In this document: positions 30,531-40,482 of the stretch, in pieces
Layout: each line of letters opens with the position of its first letter
Numbering within the stretch: position 1 is the first letter of the stretch
Source: Aquimarina atlantica
GTDB taxonomy: Bacteria > Bacteroidota > Bacteroidia > Flavobacteriales > Flavobacteriaceae
Length of the DNA: 64,000 nucleotides
Assembly (NCBI RefSeq): GCF_000626715.1
Contig: NZ_AQRA01000014.1
Location: 1 to 64,000, forward strand
Direction of reading: 5' to 3'
Made by a program: the position numbers and the translations under genes
Notes under the pieces: model-generated
Told to the model about the DNA's origin: nothing
The model's database searches: none
Seen by the model: the letters and a program-made list of their open reading frames with translations, nothing else

Positions 30531-31919
30531 GTGATTGAAAATATAACAAATAACGAACTAGAAGTAATTGGAAGCGAAGAATGGTGTGTCTTTGATGAAT
30601 TTGGTATTCCTGCTATTAAAGCAAGGGTAGATTCTGGAGCTAAGACCTCTTCTATTCAGGCTAATAACATCAAATTAATCCATAAAGGAACCGAAGAATG
30701 GGTACGCTTTGAGGTAAATCCTATTCAGGATAATAGAAGTATCGTCATAAGATGCGAAACCAAACTTCACGATAAGCGTGTGGTAAAGAGTTCATCAGGA
30801 ATTGCAGAAGAACGATTTGTAATCAAAACACCTGTCACTATTGGAGATAAAACCTTTGCTATTGAACTTACATTAGCTAATCGTGATGCAATGGAATATA
30901 GAATGCTTCTGGGACGAGAGGCGTTAATTAATAGATATATTGTAAATCCATCGGTAAGTTTTGCTCAACAGGATTTTACAAAAGATGAGATTCAAACAAA
31001 ATATAAACCGTTTCTTAAAGAAAAATCAGGATTAAAAATTGCATTACTAGCTAGTAACCCCAATTTATATAGTAACAAGCGTATACTAGAAGCTGGTATT
31101 GCCAGAGGTCACGAGATGGTATTTCTTAATGTAGAACAAGCTTATATGAAACTGGATGCTGCAGAACCAGAAATACGCTATCGAGGAGGAAATATCATTG
31201 ACGAGTTCGATGCGATTATTCCTAGAATAAAACCTTCAATGACGTTCTATGCATGTGCATTGATAAGACAATTTGATTCTATGGGTGCATATTGCCTGAA
31301 CTCATCTGAAGCCATTAAACAATCCAGAGATAAGCTATTGGCTACTCAGCTTTTTGCAAAAAACGATATTCATATCCCTATTACCGGATTTGCAAAATCT
31401 CCCTTAGATACTAAGGACCTAATTAAAATGGTTAATGGAGCTCCTTTAATCATTAAATTACTAGAAAGTACACAAGGAAAAGGTGTGGTACTGGCAGAAA
31501 CCAATAAAGCTGCAGAGAGTGTAATCAATGCTTTCAAAAGTGTACAGACCAACATTCTGGTACAAGAGTTTATTAAAGAAGCTAATGGGCAAGATATCAG
31601 ATGTTTTGTTGTAAATGGAAAAGTAGTAGCATCAATGCAAAGACAAGCTGCAAAAGGAGAATTTAGAGCAAACATTCATCAAGGTGGATCTGCTTCTAAG
31701 ATTAAAATTACTTCTGAAGAGCGAAAACTGGCGATCAAAGCCGCCAAAATATTGAATTTACCTGTTGCTGGTGTAGATCTTATTCGATCTAATAAAGGAC
31801 CCCTTTTGTTAGAAGTGAATTCATCACCAGGCCTTGAAGGTATCGAAAATGCTACAGGGTTGGATATTGCTAATATTATGATTGAAGCTATAGAAAAGAA
31901 GCTAAAATTTAAACGATGA
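30531..31919 (+). CDS. rimK: RimK-type ATP-grasp ligase fused to a RimB-like aspartic protease domain
   Basis: 462 residues with a GTG start. Residues about 14-150 match the ATP-dependent zinc protease / RimB-type family (Zn_protease, retropepsin-like; [24 protein letters not shown]). Residues about 165-462 are a RimK ATP-grasp ligase ([48 protein letters not shown]). RimK adds glutamates to the C-terminus of ribosomal protein S6 in E. coli; in Pseudomonas a separate RimB protease trims it. Here both activities are one polypeptide. The downstream SET-domain gene overlaps the stop by four bases (ATGA). Confidence 0.5.
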   Translation: MIENITNNELEVIGSEEWCVFDEFGIPAIKARVDSGAKTSSIQANNIKLIHKGTEEWVRFEVNPIQDNRSIVIRCETKLHDKRVVKSSSGIAEERFVIKTPVTIGDKTFAIELTLANRDAMEYRMLLGREALINRYIVNPSVSFAQQDFTKDEIQTKYKPFLKEKSGLKIALLASNPNLYSNKRILEAGIARGHEMVFLNVEQAYMKLDAAEPEIRYRGGNIIDEFDAIIPRIKPSMTFYACALIRQFDSMGAYCLNSSEAIKQSRDKLLATQLFAKNDIHIPITGFAKSPLDTKDLIKMVNGAPLIIKLLESTQGKGVVLAETNKAAESVINAFKSVQTNILVQEFIKEANGQDIRCFVVNGKVVASMQRQAAKGEFRANIHQGGSASKIKITSEERKLAIKAAKILNLPVAGVDLIRSNKGPLLLEVNSSPGLEGIENATGLDIANIMIEAIEKKLKFKR

Positions 31920-32503
31920 TACATCCCTATACCGAAATAAGGTTTATAAGTGATGAAGTTGGCTATGGTGTTGTAGCCAAAGAATTAATTCCTAAAGGAA
32001 CAATCACCTGGGTATTAGATAAATTTGATCGTGAGTTTACTCCAGATCAATATGAAATATTAGAACCCATTTATAAAAACATTTTAGAAACATATGCTTA
32101 TAAAAACAATCTGGGTAATCTGGTGTTATGTTGGGATAATGGACGTTTTGTGAACCATAGCTTTAATGCTAATTGCCTTACTACTGCATATAATTTTGAG
32201 TTAGCTGTGCGAGATATTCGTCCTGGAGAACAGTTAACAGATGATTACGGCTACCTCAATATTGATACTCCTTTTAGAGGAATTGATGAAGGAACCAAAA
32301 GAAAAATCGTATATCCAAATGATTTATTAAAGTATCACAAATCCTGGGATAAAAAATTAATAAAAGCTTTTAAATATGTATCCAAGGTAAAACAACCTTT
32401 AATTGGATTGCTGGAAGAAGAGCTATGGCAATTAGTAGTACAGATTGAAAAAGGAGAAAAAGAGATGGCTTCGATATTAGAAAATTACCACCAAAGGGCA
32501 TAA
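31916..32503 (+). CDS. SET-domain protein (putative lysine methyltransferase)
   Basis: 195 residues. SET-domain motifs are in order: [14 protein letters not shown] near residue 20, [12 protein letters not shown] (the NH-x-x-x-N-C cofactor motif) near 77-88, and [17 protein letters not shown] near 96-112. No pre-SET or post-SET Cys cluster is seen. SET proteins methylate lysines; bacterial members often act on ribosomal or other cytoplasmic proteins. The ATGA overlap with the RimK fusion suggests a shared target or pathway; that is inference. Confidence 0.5.
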   Translation: MIHPYTEIRFISDEVGYGVVAKELIPKGTITWVLDKFDREFTPDQYEILEPIYKNILETYAYKNNLGNLVLCWDNGRFVNHSFNANCLTTAYNFELAVRDIRPGEQLTDDYGYLNIDTPFRGIDEGTKRKIVYPNDLLKYHKSWDKKLIKAFKYVSKVKQPLIGLLEEELWQLVVQIEKGEKEMASILENYHQRA

Positions 32504-32551
32504 AAAGAGTAATAAAGAAACATGTGTTGTTTAATTTAATAGCAACTGCCT

Positions 32552-32968
32552 ATGAAAATCAAAAAACATAAAGAAAAATCTCGACTAATCGTTTATCAGG
32601 GAGATGAGCTTTTAGTGCTTCAAAAACATACTAAAGATCTTGAGTATGGACTTATAGGAGGATTTCTTGAAAAAGGAGAGTCTCCTGAAACCGCATTGAT
32701 ACGAGAAGCTTTTGAAGAAGCCGAAATTCAACTATGTGAACAAGATATGGAGTATCAATGTTCAATAACCATAGAGTTAAAAAATAAACAAAAGCTTTCT
32801 AAACATTATTTTGTATGTAGTGATTATACAAAGCCATTTGCACTGGCAGAACCACACAAGTTTAGAAAAATTGAATGGGTATACTGGAAAGATACCTTAG
32901 ATTTTTTAAGTAAGTCAGATAAAAAAGTAGTGAAATCTCTTTTTAAACCGTGTAAACTTAACTATTAA
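32552..32968 (+). CDS. Nudix hydrolase
   Basis: 138 residues. A complete Nudix box GX5EX7REXXEEXXU is visible (GGFLEKGES, then REAFEEAEI) near residues 35-58. The family cleaves nucleoside diphosphates linked to other moieties with Mg2+ or Mn2+. Substrate cannot be predicted. It is 48 bp after the SET gene and 11 bp before a small gene. Confidence 0.5.
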   Translation: MKIKKHKEKSRLIVYQGDELLVLQKHTKDLEYGLIGGFLEKGESPETALIREAFEEAEIQLCEQDMEYQCSITIELKNKQKLSKHYFVCSDYTKPFALAEPHKFRKIEWVYWKDTLDFLSKSDKKVVKSLFKPCKLNY

Positions 32969-32979
32969 AATGAATAAAG

Positions 32980-33234
32980 ATGAATGGTAATATTATTAAT
33001 CAAAATGTAGAGCACGGAGTATTTAAAAAATACTATGATGGGTACTATCAATTTGAAATGGAAAACGGCGAGACTATTGTATTTGAAGAAGTATCTCATT
33101 CTGTGGTCAAAAAATTCGATCTTAAATCTGATACATGTATAGGTAAAAGTTTTGAAATTACTTATTCAGAATATGTCGAAGATGATGATGAAGACTTCGT
33201 ATCCTTTAAAATTGAAAAATTGAAACTTTTGTAA
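32980..33234 (+). CDS. Small protein of unknown function
   Basis: 84 residues, predicted all-beta with a central acidic loop (EYVEDDDEDF). No signal peptide or known family. It closes the plus-strand cluster and is followed by the convergent mnmE gene 48 bp later. Moderately confident as a gene because of tight spacing to the Nudix gene and typical codon use. Confidence 0.5.
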   Translation: MNGNIINQNVEHGVFKKYYDGYYQFEMENGETIVFEEVSHSVVKKFDLKSDTCIGKSFEITYSEYVEDDDEDFVSFKIEKLKLL

Positions 33235-33282
33235 ACGAAGTCTAACAAAGAATGATAAAAGCATGTTAAAAGGAAAATATAA

Positions 33283-34674
33283 TTACTTCCCAATACAAAA
33301 ATTAGCAAAGATATTTCCTAGTAAATCATCACTGGTAATTTCTCCTGTAATTTCACCAAAATGATATAACGCCTGGCGAATATCTATTGCCATTAGATCT
33401 CCAGAAAGCCCGGTATCTAATCCATATTGTACTTTCTGTATTTCTTCTAAAGCTTTTAATAAAGCATCATAGTGACGAGAGTTGGTTACAATAGTCTCAT
33501 TATTGCGCAGAGCTCCAGTGTTTACATACTCAAGGAGTTTGTTTTGTAAGGCTTCGACACCTATATTTTGCTTTGCAGAAAGTAAGTGGATATTTTCGAT
33601 TTCAGATGTTAGTGTCGAAGTTTGATCATCATCTAGTTTATCTACTTTATTAGCAACAATAATCAGAGGTTTTTGAGGATACTTATTTTTTATCTTTCCT
33701 ATTTCAGTTTTTAACTCCTGTAAACTATCAGCAGTCAATATAGAACTATCAACCAAATAGATAACTACCTGTGCCTGTTCGATTTTTTCGAATGTTTTTT
33801 GTATCCCGATACTTTCGACTACATCTTTGGTTTCCCGTATACCTGCTGTATCAATAAATCGAAATCCAATACCGCCAATAGTAATTTCATCTTCTATAGT
33901 ATCGCGAGTTGTTCCTGCTATATCCGATACGATGGCTCTTTCTTCGTTTAGTAATGCATTAAGCAACGTAGATTTTCCAACATTAGGTTCCCCGACAATG
34001 GCTACCGGAATTCCGTTTTTGATAACATTACCTACGGCAAAAGAATCAATAAGGCGTTTTAATACATTTGTAATTCTGGCGATTAGATCTTTAAACTGAG
34101 TGCGATCTGCAAATTCTACATCTTCTTCGGCAAAATCTAACTCTAACTCTATCAAAGAAGCAAAATTAAGGAGTTCATCTCTCAGCTTTTGAATCTCATT
34201 AGAAAAACCACCTCGCATTTGTTGCATTGCAATTTGATGAGAAGCTTCAGAATCAGACGCAATAAGATCGGCTACAGCTTCGGCTTGAGAAAGATCTAGT
34301 TTTCCATTAATAAATGCACGTAGTGTAAACTCTCCGGCATTAGCCATTCTACAACCTTTCCGTAGTAGTAACTGAATAATTTCTTGTTGGATATATACAG
34401 AACCGTGACAGGAAATCTCTATAGTGGGTTCTCCGGTGTATGAATTAGAACCTTTAAAAATAGAAATCAAAACTTCATCCAGTATTCTGTTTTCGTCAAC
34501 AATATGTCCCAGGTGTATAGTATGACTTTTTTGAGCACTTAATTCTTTTCCGCTCACAGATCGAAATAAAGGAGAACAGATCGTAATAGCTTCTTTTCCA
34601 GATACGCGAATGACCGCTATAGCCCCGGCTCCTGATGGGGTTGCTAATGCTACTATGGTATCTTGTGCGATCAT
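33283..34674 (-). CDS. mnmE: tRNA uridine-5-carboxymethylaminomethyl GTPase MnmE
   Basis: 463 residues, full length for MnmE/TrmE. N-terminal folate-binding domain (DTIVALATPSGAGAIAVIRVSG), GTPase domain with G1 (GEPNVGKSTLLN), G2/G3 (GTTRDTIEDE, DTAGIRET), G4 (ANKVDK), and the C-terminal FCIGK containing the essential Cys. With MnmG it makes cmnm5U34 in tRNAs. Single gene, convergent with the preceding cluster. Confidence 0.5.
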   Translation of the reverse strand: MIAQDTIVALATPSGAGAIAVIRVSGKEAITICSPLFRSVSGKELSAQKSHTIHLGHIVDENRILDEVLISIFKGSNSYTGEPTIEISCHGSVYIQQEIIQLLLRKGCRMANAGEFTLRAFINGKLDLSQAEAVADLIASDSEASHQIAMQQMRGGFSNEIQKLRDELLNFASLIELELDFAEEDVEFADRTQFKDLIARITNVLKRLIDSFAVGNVIKNGIPVAIVGEPNVGKSTLLNALLNEERAIVSDIAGTTRDTIEDEITIGGIGFRFIDTAGIRETKDVVESIGIQKTFEKIEQAQVVIYLVDSSILTADSLQELKTEIGKIKNKYPQKPLIIVANKVDKLDDDQTSTLTSEIENIHLLSAKQNIGVEALQNKLLEYVNTGALRNNETIVTNSRHYDALLKALEEIQKVQYGLDTGLSGDLMAIDIRQALYHFGEITGEITSDDLLGNIFANFCIGK

Positions 34675-34981
34675 ATATTTTATCTATAAAAGAGCAAAAA
34701 TAGGTATTAATACATGTATTTTAAATTTTGATTGCATACTTTTTTGAGGAGTTGATTTTCTTTTCTATCTTGTAGCAGGAAGAAGAAGAAATACTTCAGT
34801 ATTAACCAACTTATTTCCTTCGGAAAAAAAGAATAGGAAAAAAACCGCTGGTTTTTGATTAATTAAAAATTAGATGACCAGTTAGTGGAATACAATTTTG
34901 TAGCAATTAAAGATGCTGCAAGAGTTTTTGTACTAACTAAATTTAATGTCTAATCTAATAAATTTTTTTAATCTTATTCTT

Positions 34982-37399
34982 ATGAACTCAAACAACACAA
35001 ACTCAATTCACATTTACAGGTATCCTGTACATCGAATATGTATGCTGCTATGCATCATTTTTATGTTGATACCCTATATTAATTTTGCTCAGGATGAACT
35101 GCCACGACATTATACGAAGTATAATATGGAGATAAAACCTGATGGCAATCAGAGTAAAAATAGTTCACAAATTGTTACAGAAACCATATCAGAAAAAGGA
35201 GCTACTTGGTTACGTTTATTTCTTAAAGATGTAAATCTTGGAAACAAGAGTACGTTAACCATTACATCAGCGTTAGACGGAGCTACCCAAACATTAACAT
35301 CAAAGACCATCAAGGAGTGGAAGAATAGTACAGCGTATTTTAATGGTGATAAAATAACGCTAAAACTAACGGTAGCACCAGGAGAAGCAGCTATAGGTTT
35401 TACTATTCATGAAGTAGGAGTTGGTGAAAATGATCCGGGATCAAAATCCCAATGTGGTTCGACTGATGATAGAGTCGATTCTACTGATGATGCGATCGGA
35501 CGAATAGTACCTATCGGATGTACGGGTTGGATTATTACTAATGGTAGATTAGTTACTGCCGGGCATTGCGTAGGGAACAGGGCGCAACTTATAGAATTTA
35601 ATGTACCTAAGTCTAATCCTGATCGTACCATTGTACATCCTGGACCAGAAGATCAGTATCCAATAGGTAATTTTGTAACTAACTTTGTAAGAGGGAGACC
35701 CGAGACTGATTGGGCGGTATTTACTGCAAGTGCCAATTCGCAAACGGGTCAAACACCTATACAGGCGCAGGGTAAATCATTTAATGTAGTACGAAGCGCT
35801 CCCGGAAATAATATAACCATAACAGGCTTTGGTACAGATACTGGTATTGATAATCAAACGCAGCAAACACATACTGGGCCATTATCATCGGTTGATAATA
35901 CGTTTGTAAGATATAGAACAGATACGACAGGAGGAAACTCTGGAAGTCCGATAATAGACGCCGCAACAGGAAATGCGGTTGGGGTTCATGCCTATGGTGG
36001 ATGCTCGGGATCGGGAGGTTCTAACTTTGGAGAAAGAGCAACCATACCCGATTTTTGGGATGCTATGGGGCTGGATGGAAACCCACCACCAACCGATGAA
36101 TGTACAGGTGATATTGCTTCTTTCCCTTACAACGAAAGTTTTGAAGGTAATATAGGAGATTGGAAACAAGCTAGCGGAGATGATTTGGATTGGACTGTAA
36201 ATTCTAATGGTACTCCTTCTAATGGTACCGGGCCAAGTGGCGCAGTAGATGGTAATTCATATATATATGTAGAAGCATCTGGAAACGGAACAGGATTCCC
36301 TTCTAAAAGAGCGATCTTAAATTCTCCTTGCTTAAATTTTACAAGTCTTACAACGCCTAAACTAAGTTTTCAATATCATATGATAGGTAACGCAGTGGGA
36401 ACATTAACTGTAGAAGCCAGAACAAATAATACAGGAAGCTGGTCAAGTGTGTTTACCAAATCAGGAGCGCAAGGAACAGATTGGAACGCAGCCGATATAG
36501 ATCTCTCTTCATATGCCGGTAATGCAAGCGTGCAGTTAAGATTAAATGTCGTGACAGGAAGCAGTTGGCAAGGAGATATTACTATCGATGCCCTAAACAT
36601 ATCTAATGGTACGGTAACACCCCCTGTATGTACAGCTTTAGATTTTAATGATTTTACAATCACAGCATTCTCTAATCAGGATTCTGCAGGTAATTTCTCT
36701 ATCCAAAGCGGGGGAGCTGCACTTTCTTTACAAAATAATACATGGAAATATATTGCTATGAATTATACAGTAACTGCAAATACAGTAATAGAATTTGATT
36801 TTAGCAGTACTTCTGAAGGCGAAATTCACGGAGTTGGTTTTGAAAATGATAATACATTAACCTCTACCAGGTACTTTAAAGTTCATGGTACTCAAAATTA
36901 TGGAGTAACCAATTTTGATGATTATGCTAGCGGGACAAAAAAGTATGTCATTCCGGTAGGGAATTTCTATACTGGTAGTATGGATAGACTGGTTTTTATA
37001 AATGATAATGATGCTGGTAGTGGTAATACCTCTGTTTTTAGTAATGTGAAAATATATGAAGGTTCTTGTGGGCGATCAGCAACTTCAGAAAGTTTAATAG
37101 CTCAGTTAGAATCAGTTTCACCAATTCTTGGAGACGAGAATGAAGGTGATCTTGCAGGGCTAAGTATTAAGCCAAACCCTGCAAAAGATGTCTTTTCGTT
37201 GCATCTAAATCAATATATAAAAGGAAATGTAACTGCAACGATTTATACGATTCTGGGAAGTAAAAAAGCCAGAATAAATATGCAACCAGGTATCAATACA
37301 ATTTCTGCCCGAAACCTATCATTGGGTAAAGGGATTTATCTAATTAAAATTGATAGTAGTACCGGGGAATCTGCTACCAAGAAACTAATCGTGAATTAA
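34982..37399 (+). CDS. Secreted trypsin-like serine protease with type IX sorting domain
   Basis: About 805 residues. I start at the second ATG (34982) because the first (34946) only adds an AT-rich preface ahead of a long signal peptide that ends NFAQ. The S1-family triad is visible: H195 in TAGHC, D243 in TDWAVF, and S320 in GGNSGSP. A beta-rich region with MAM- or jelly-roll-like character follows (YNESFEGNIGDW, SVQLRLN), then another beta domain. The last 75 residues are a T9SS type A sorting domain (IKPNPAKDVFSL, GIYLIKI, KKLIVN). It is therefore exported through the outer membrane and cleaved or anchored. A terminator follows at 37438. Confidence 0.5.
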   Translation: MNSNNTNSIHIYRYPVHRICMLLCIIFMLIPYINFAQDELPRHYTKYNMEIKPDGNQSKNSSQIVTETISEKGATWLRLFLKDVNLGNKSTLTITSALDGATQTLTSKTIKEWKNSTAYFNGDKITLKLTVAPGEAAIGFTIHEVGVGENDPGSKSQCGSTDDRVDSTDDAIGRIVPIGCTGWIITNGRLVTAGHCVGNRAQLIEFNVPKSNPDRTIVHPGPEDQYPIGNFVTNFVRGRPETDWAVFTASANSQTGQTPIQAQGKSFNVVRSAPGNNITITGFGTDTGIDNQTQQTHTGPLSSVDNTFVRYRTDTTGGNSGSPIIDAATGNAVGVHAYGGCSGSGGSNFGERATIPDFWDAMGLDGNPPPTDECTGDIASFPYNESFEGNIGDWKQASGDDLDWTVNSNGTPSNGTGPSGAVDGNSYIYVEASGNGTGFPSKRAILNSPCLNFTSLTTPKLSFQYHMIGNAVGTLTVEARTNNTGSWSSVFTKSGAQGTDWNAADIDLSSYAGNASVQLRLNVVTGSSWQGDITIDALNISNGTVTPPVCTALDFNDFTITAFSNQDSAGNFSIQSGGAALSLQNNTWKYIAMNYTVTANTVIEFDFSSTSEGEIHGVGFENDNTLTSTRYFKVHGTQNYGVTNFDDYASGTKKYVIPVGNFYTGSMDRLVFINDNDAGSGNTSVFSNVKIYEGSCGRSATSESLIAQLESVSPILGDENEGDLAGLSIKPNPAKDVFSLHLNQYIKGNVTATIYTILGSKKARINMQPGINTISARNLSLGKGIYLIKIDSSTGESATKKLIVN

Positions 37400-37437
37400 T
37401 ACTTTATATAGAAGACATTAAATTTAGTAATTAGTAA

Positions 37438-37469
37438 ACACCTTGGCTTTGTGTCGAGGTGTTTTTTTT
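37438..37469 (+). terminator. Rho-independent terminator
   Basis: 8-bp stem ACACCTTG / CGAGGTGT with one G-T pair, loop GCTTTGTGT, then a run of eight T. It follows the secreted protease gene. Confidence 0.5.
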
Positions 37470-37591
37470 GATCAAATAATAAGATGTTAGTACCGTTACT
37501 GTAACAAAATGCTATTTTTATCGTCATATAAATATAGATTGCTAATATTTTTAGCAACTCAATCAATCATCAACCAAAAAACGTAGAAATC

Positions 37592-37930
37592 ATGAAACAG
37601 GACAGATCATTATTAGTTATTACCCATTTATCACAATTATTAGACCTTATCACAGGGTTTGGAGGATTTATAGTACCCTTAATATTGTGGTTAACCCAGA
37701 GAGAAAGAGTTTTGGCAATGGATGAGCATGGAAAATCAATTATGAATTTTCAGATAAGTATGTTTATTTATGCAATCGTATGTGTTCCTTTAATCTTATT
37801 ATTTGGACTGGGATTATTAGGATTAGCTCTTATTGCACTTTTATGCTTTGTATTTCCTATCATTAATGCTGTAAAAGCAAATAATGGAGAAGAACCTTCA
37901 TATCCTTTATCTATGCAAATCATTAAATAA
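37592..37930 (+). CDS. DUF4870 membrane protein
   Basis: 112 residues with three predicted membrane helices (about 15-30, 52-75, 80-98) and the typical signature of DUF4870 (LWLTQRERV, DEHGKSIMNFQISM). Function of the family is unknown. Stand-alone gene flanked by terminators on both sides. Confidence 0.5.
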   Translation: MKQDRSLLVITHLSQLLDLITGFGGFIVPLILWLTQRERVLAMDEHGKSIMNFQISMFIYAIVCVPLILLFGLGLLGLALIALLCFVFPIINAVKANNGEEPSYPLSMQIIK

Positions 37931-37983
37931 TTGCTAATATGAAGTAATTATAATATTATACGCAGAAGCTGCATCAATAGATT

Positions 37984-38010
37984 GCCTGAATATTTATTCA
38001 GGCTTTTTTT
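37984..38010 (+). terminator. Rho-independent terminator
   Basis: Inverted repeat GCCTGAATA / TATTCAGGC with a very short loop, followed by seven T. Ends the DUF4870 transcript. Confidence 0.5.
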
Positions 38011-38188
38011 ATGCAATTTTTTGACTCTTCAGGAATGATAAAACCCTAAAAAATAACAGGATAACATAATTTTTTTAAGAGTTAATGATAAAAATATGTT
38101 GTTTTTGTACTGGAAAACCGTAAAATAATATAGAAATAAGCAGATATTGTTTTATATTGTTGTAATGGTTTTTTTGATAATATGGGGT

Positions 38189-40414
38189 ATGTGTGTGAAA
38201 TTTTTTAAAATAAATATAATTATTTTGTTAATTTTTTGGAGTATTGATAGTCTTGCCCAAAAAAAAGAAATGGTTGAGAAATCAACTTTAGAAATTGATA
38301 ATACCATTTATCGTTTGATAAGGAATGATAGTATTGTCGAGGCCAGAATTTTTTTAGATACAATTTTTAATCATAAGAAATCAGAATCTGATGATGAGTT
38401 TTTGTTGTCCTATAATTATAACTACGGACTGATTTTTATGACTTCGGGAAAACCTAATGCAGCAGCAAATTACATATTTAAAGCCAAGGAAATTTCAAAA
38501 AGGATACCAGGTAATTCTTATGAGTCAAAAATCAAAGTAGTTGTACTAAGATTGTTTAGAGAAACAAATAGGTATAAAGAGCTAGATAGTTTATATCAGA
38601 AGTATATCGATTATAATAAGAAGAGTAAAAACGGTATTATATTCTTTCATCATCTGGATTATATTATAAGTGAAATGAATAGAAGTAACTTTAAACAAGT
38701 GATTTCTATTTCCAGAAAGGTACTATCCGATCTTGATGATTATGATTATACAAAGATGTCAAAGGAAAGTATACATGTCATTAATGATGTTGTGAGAAAC
38801 GAGCTAAAGATATATTTCGCAATGGCATTAATGGAAAAAGGTATAGATTATGAGAAATCGTATCGGTTACTAAATGAAACAGAAAGAGATTCTCTCTTTT
38901 TTGTACAAAGAGAACGGGATGAATACTTAAGATTGATACAACAATACAAAGCACGCTATTTTTATGAGTATGATAAAAACATGGACTCGGTGTCTTATTA
39001 CCAGGCGTTATCAAATAAATATCAGGAGACCTATATTAAAAAACTAAAAAGACGCGCTTCTAATGCTGATATTTTTATTTATGAAATTGCTAAGAATAAA
39101 AAGGATATCGAGCAACTTTCTATTATCAATGAAAAAAATATTCAGATTCAAAAAAGTTATTTTCAGGTTAGTTTTTTGACAGGGTTTTTGTTGTTGTTGG
39201 CAATTATTTTTAGTGTCTATGTATATAGATCTAACAATCATAAGCATAGAATTAATCAAGAGTTGAAAGAAAAAAACGCCGAGCTATTAACGGTTGATGA
39301 AGAACGTAATCAGTTTTTTTCTATAATGAGTCATGAATTAAGAACCCCCATTTATACCATACAAGGATTGGTAGAAATCATAGAAAATACAAAGAACCAA
39401 AAACAGAGGAAAGAATTTTTAAGTACACTAAAATTTTCGAATAATCATTTATCAGGATTGGTAAATAATGCTTTAGAATATTCTAAGTTCCGCCTGGGAA
39501 ATGTGAGGTTAAATAAAGATGCTTTTTCCTTAGATGAAATGCTAACGAATATTTGTAATTCGTTTTCATATCAATTACGTAAGAGTAATACAAAATTGCA
39601 TATCAATATAGCAGAAGGTGTAGAAACCAATGTTCTGGATGATCGTTTAAAGCTTTCTCAGATTTTTATCAACCTTATTTCTAATGCTATTAAATTTACT
39701 ACAGATGGAAATATCTGGATAGAACTTGTGCAAATTGCAAGTTTCGAAAATATGATCAGGCTCCGTTTTACTGTGAGAGATGACGGGATAGGAATTAAAA
39801 AAGAATTGATATCAGATGTATTTGACGGATTTAAGGGGATACATCATATAGATAAACACAAAGGAGGCTCTGGGTTAGGGTTGTATATCGTAAAACGGTT
39901 TATAGAAGATTTGTATAAATCCTCAATAGTTGTAGAATCTGAAGAGGGGAAAGGAACTTCGTTTTCTTTCGAGATTGAAATGGAACGAAACCTAAAGAAT
40001 ACAAAAGTACCGATTGTAAATGATGAAGATTATGCCAATGTATTAGACGGTTATAACATGCTGGTTGTAGATGATAATACAATTAATCTAATGATTACAA
40101 AAAAGATTTTAGAAAGTGCGGGAGCGATATGTACAACAGTAGATAATGGTTTTGATGCTGTGTTATTGACACAAAAAAATGACTACGATGTGGTTTTTAT
40201 GGATATTCATATGCCAGAACAGGATGGTTTTGAAACGACCCAAAAAATAAGAGAGTTTAATAAAGATGTTATTATTATGGCATTAACAGCCGTTGATTTA
40301 GAAAGGGTGATCACAAAGGTTCATCAATCTGGTATGGATGGAATTGTTGCTAAACCATACAAACGAAGTGATTTATTTCAAAAGATCTTATCCTTTTCTC
40401 TAAAGAAAGATTAA
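38189..40414 (+). CDS. Hybrid sensor histidine kinase with TPR-like sensor and receiver domain
   Basis: About 741 residues. The longest frame starts at TTG; the ATG at 38189 gives a clean signal peptide (CVKFFKINIIILLIFWSIDSLAQ). A helical, TPR-like periplasmic sensor of about 300 residues precedes a membrane helix (FLTGFLLLLAIIFSVYVY). Then come HisKA with phospho-His H382 in SHELRTP, HATPase_c (N, DDGIG, GGSGLGLYIV, GKGTSF), and a receiver domain with phospho-Asp D672 in VVFMDIHMPEQDG and conserved K in AKPYKR. No DNA-binding output is attached and no response regulator lies next to it, so the phosphorelay partner is elsewhere. The ligand is unknown. Confidence 0.5.
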   Translation: MCVKFFKINIIILLIFWSIDSLAQKKEMVEKSTLEIDNTIYRLIRNDSIVEARIFLDTIFNHKKSESDDEFLLSYNYNYGLIFMTSGKPNAAANYIFKAKEISKRIPGNSYESKIKVVVLRLFRETNRYKELDSLYQKYIDYNKKSKNGIIFFHHLDYIISEMNRSNFKQVISISRKVLSDLDDYDYTKMSKESIHVINDVVRNELKIYFAMALMEKGIDYEKSYRLLNETERDSLFFVQRERDEYLRLIQQYKARYFYEYDKNMDSVSYYQALSNKYQETYIKKLKRRASNADIFIYEIAKNKKDIEQLSIINEKNIQIQKSYFQVSFLTGFLLLLAIIFSVYVYRSNNHKHRINQELKEKNAELLTVDEERNQFFSIMSHELRTPIYTIQGLVEIIENTKNQKQRKEFLSTLKFSNNHLSGLVNNALEYSKFRLGNVRLNKDAFSLDEMLTNICNSFSYQLRKSNTKLHINIAEGVETNVLDDRLKLSQIFINLISNAIKFTTDGNIWIELVQIASFENMIRLRFTVRDDGIGIKKELISDVFDGFKGIHHIDKHKGGSGLGLYIVKRFIEDLYKSSIVVESEEGKGTSFSFEIEMERNLKNTKVPIVNDEDYANVLDGYNMLVVDDNTINLMITKKILESAGAICTTVDNGFDAVLLTQKNDYDVVFMDIHMPEQDGFETTQKIREFNKDVIIMALTAVDLERVITKVHQSGMDGIVAKPYKRSDLFQKILSFSLKKD

Positions 40415-40450
40415 AAAATGAGCTTTCTAAATACGATCAGAAAGCTCATT
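40413..40450 (-). terminator. Bidirectional terminator between kinase and amt
   Basis: 12-bp perfect stem AATGAGCTTTCT / AGAAAGCTCATT (40417-40428, 40439-40450). On the minus strand it is followed by TTTTTTAA, so it is the terminator of amt. It may also stop the convergent kinase transcript. Confidence 0.5.
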
Positions 40451-40482
40451 GATTAAAAAGCAGTTTGGATCTTTACTGTTTT

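Noticed and set aside
34840-34856. Hairpin AAAAACC-GCT-GGTTTTT as terminator
   Set aside because: It lies upstream of both neighbouring genes (mnmE on minus, protease on plus), so there is no transcript for it to end, and the stem is A/T-dominated.
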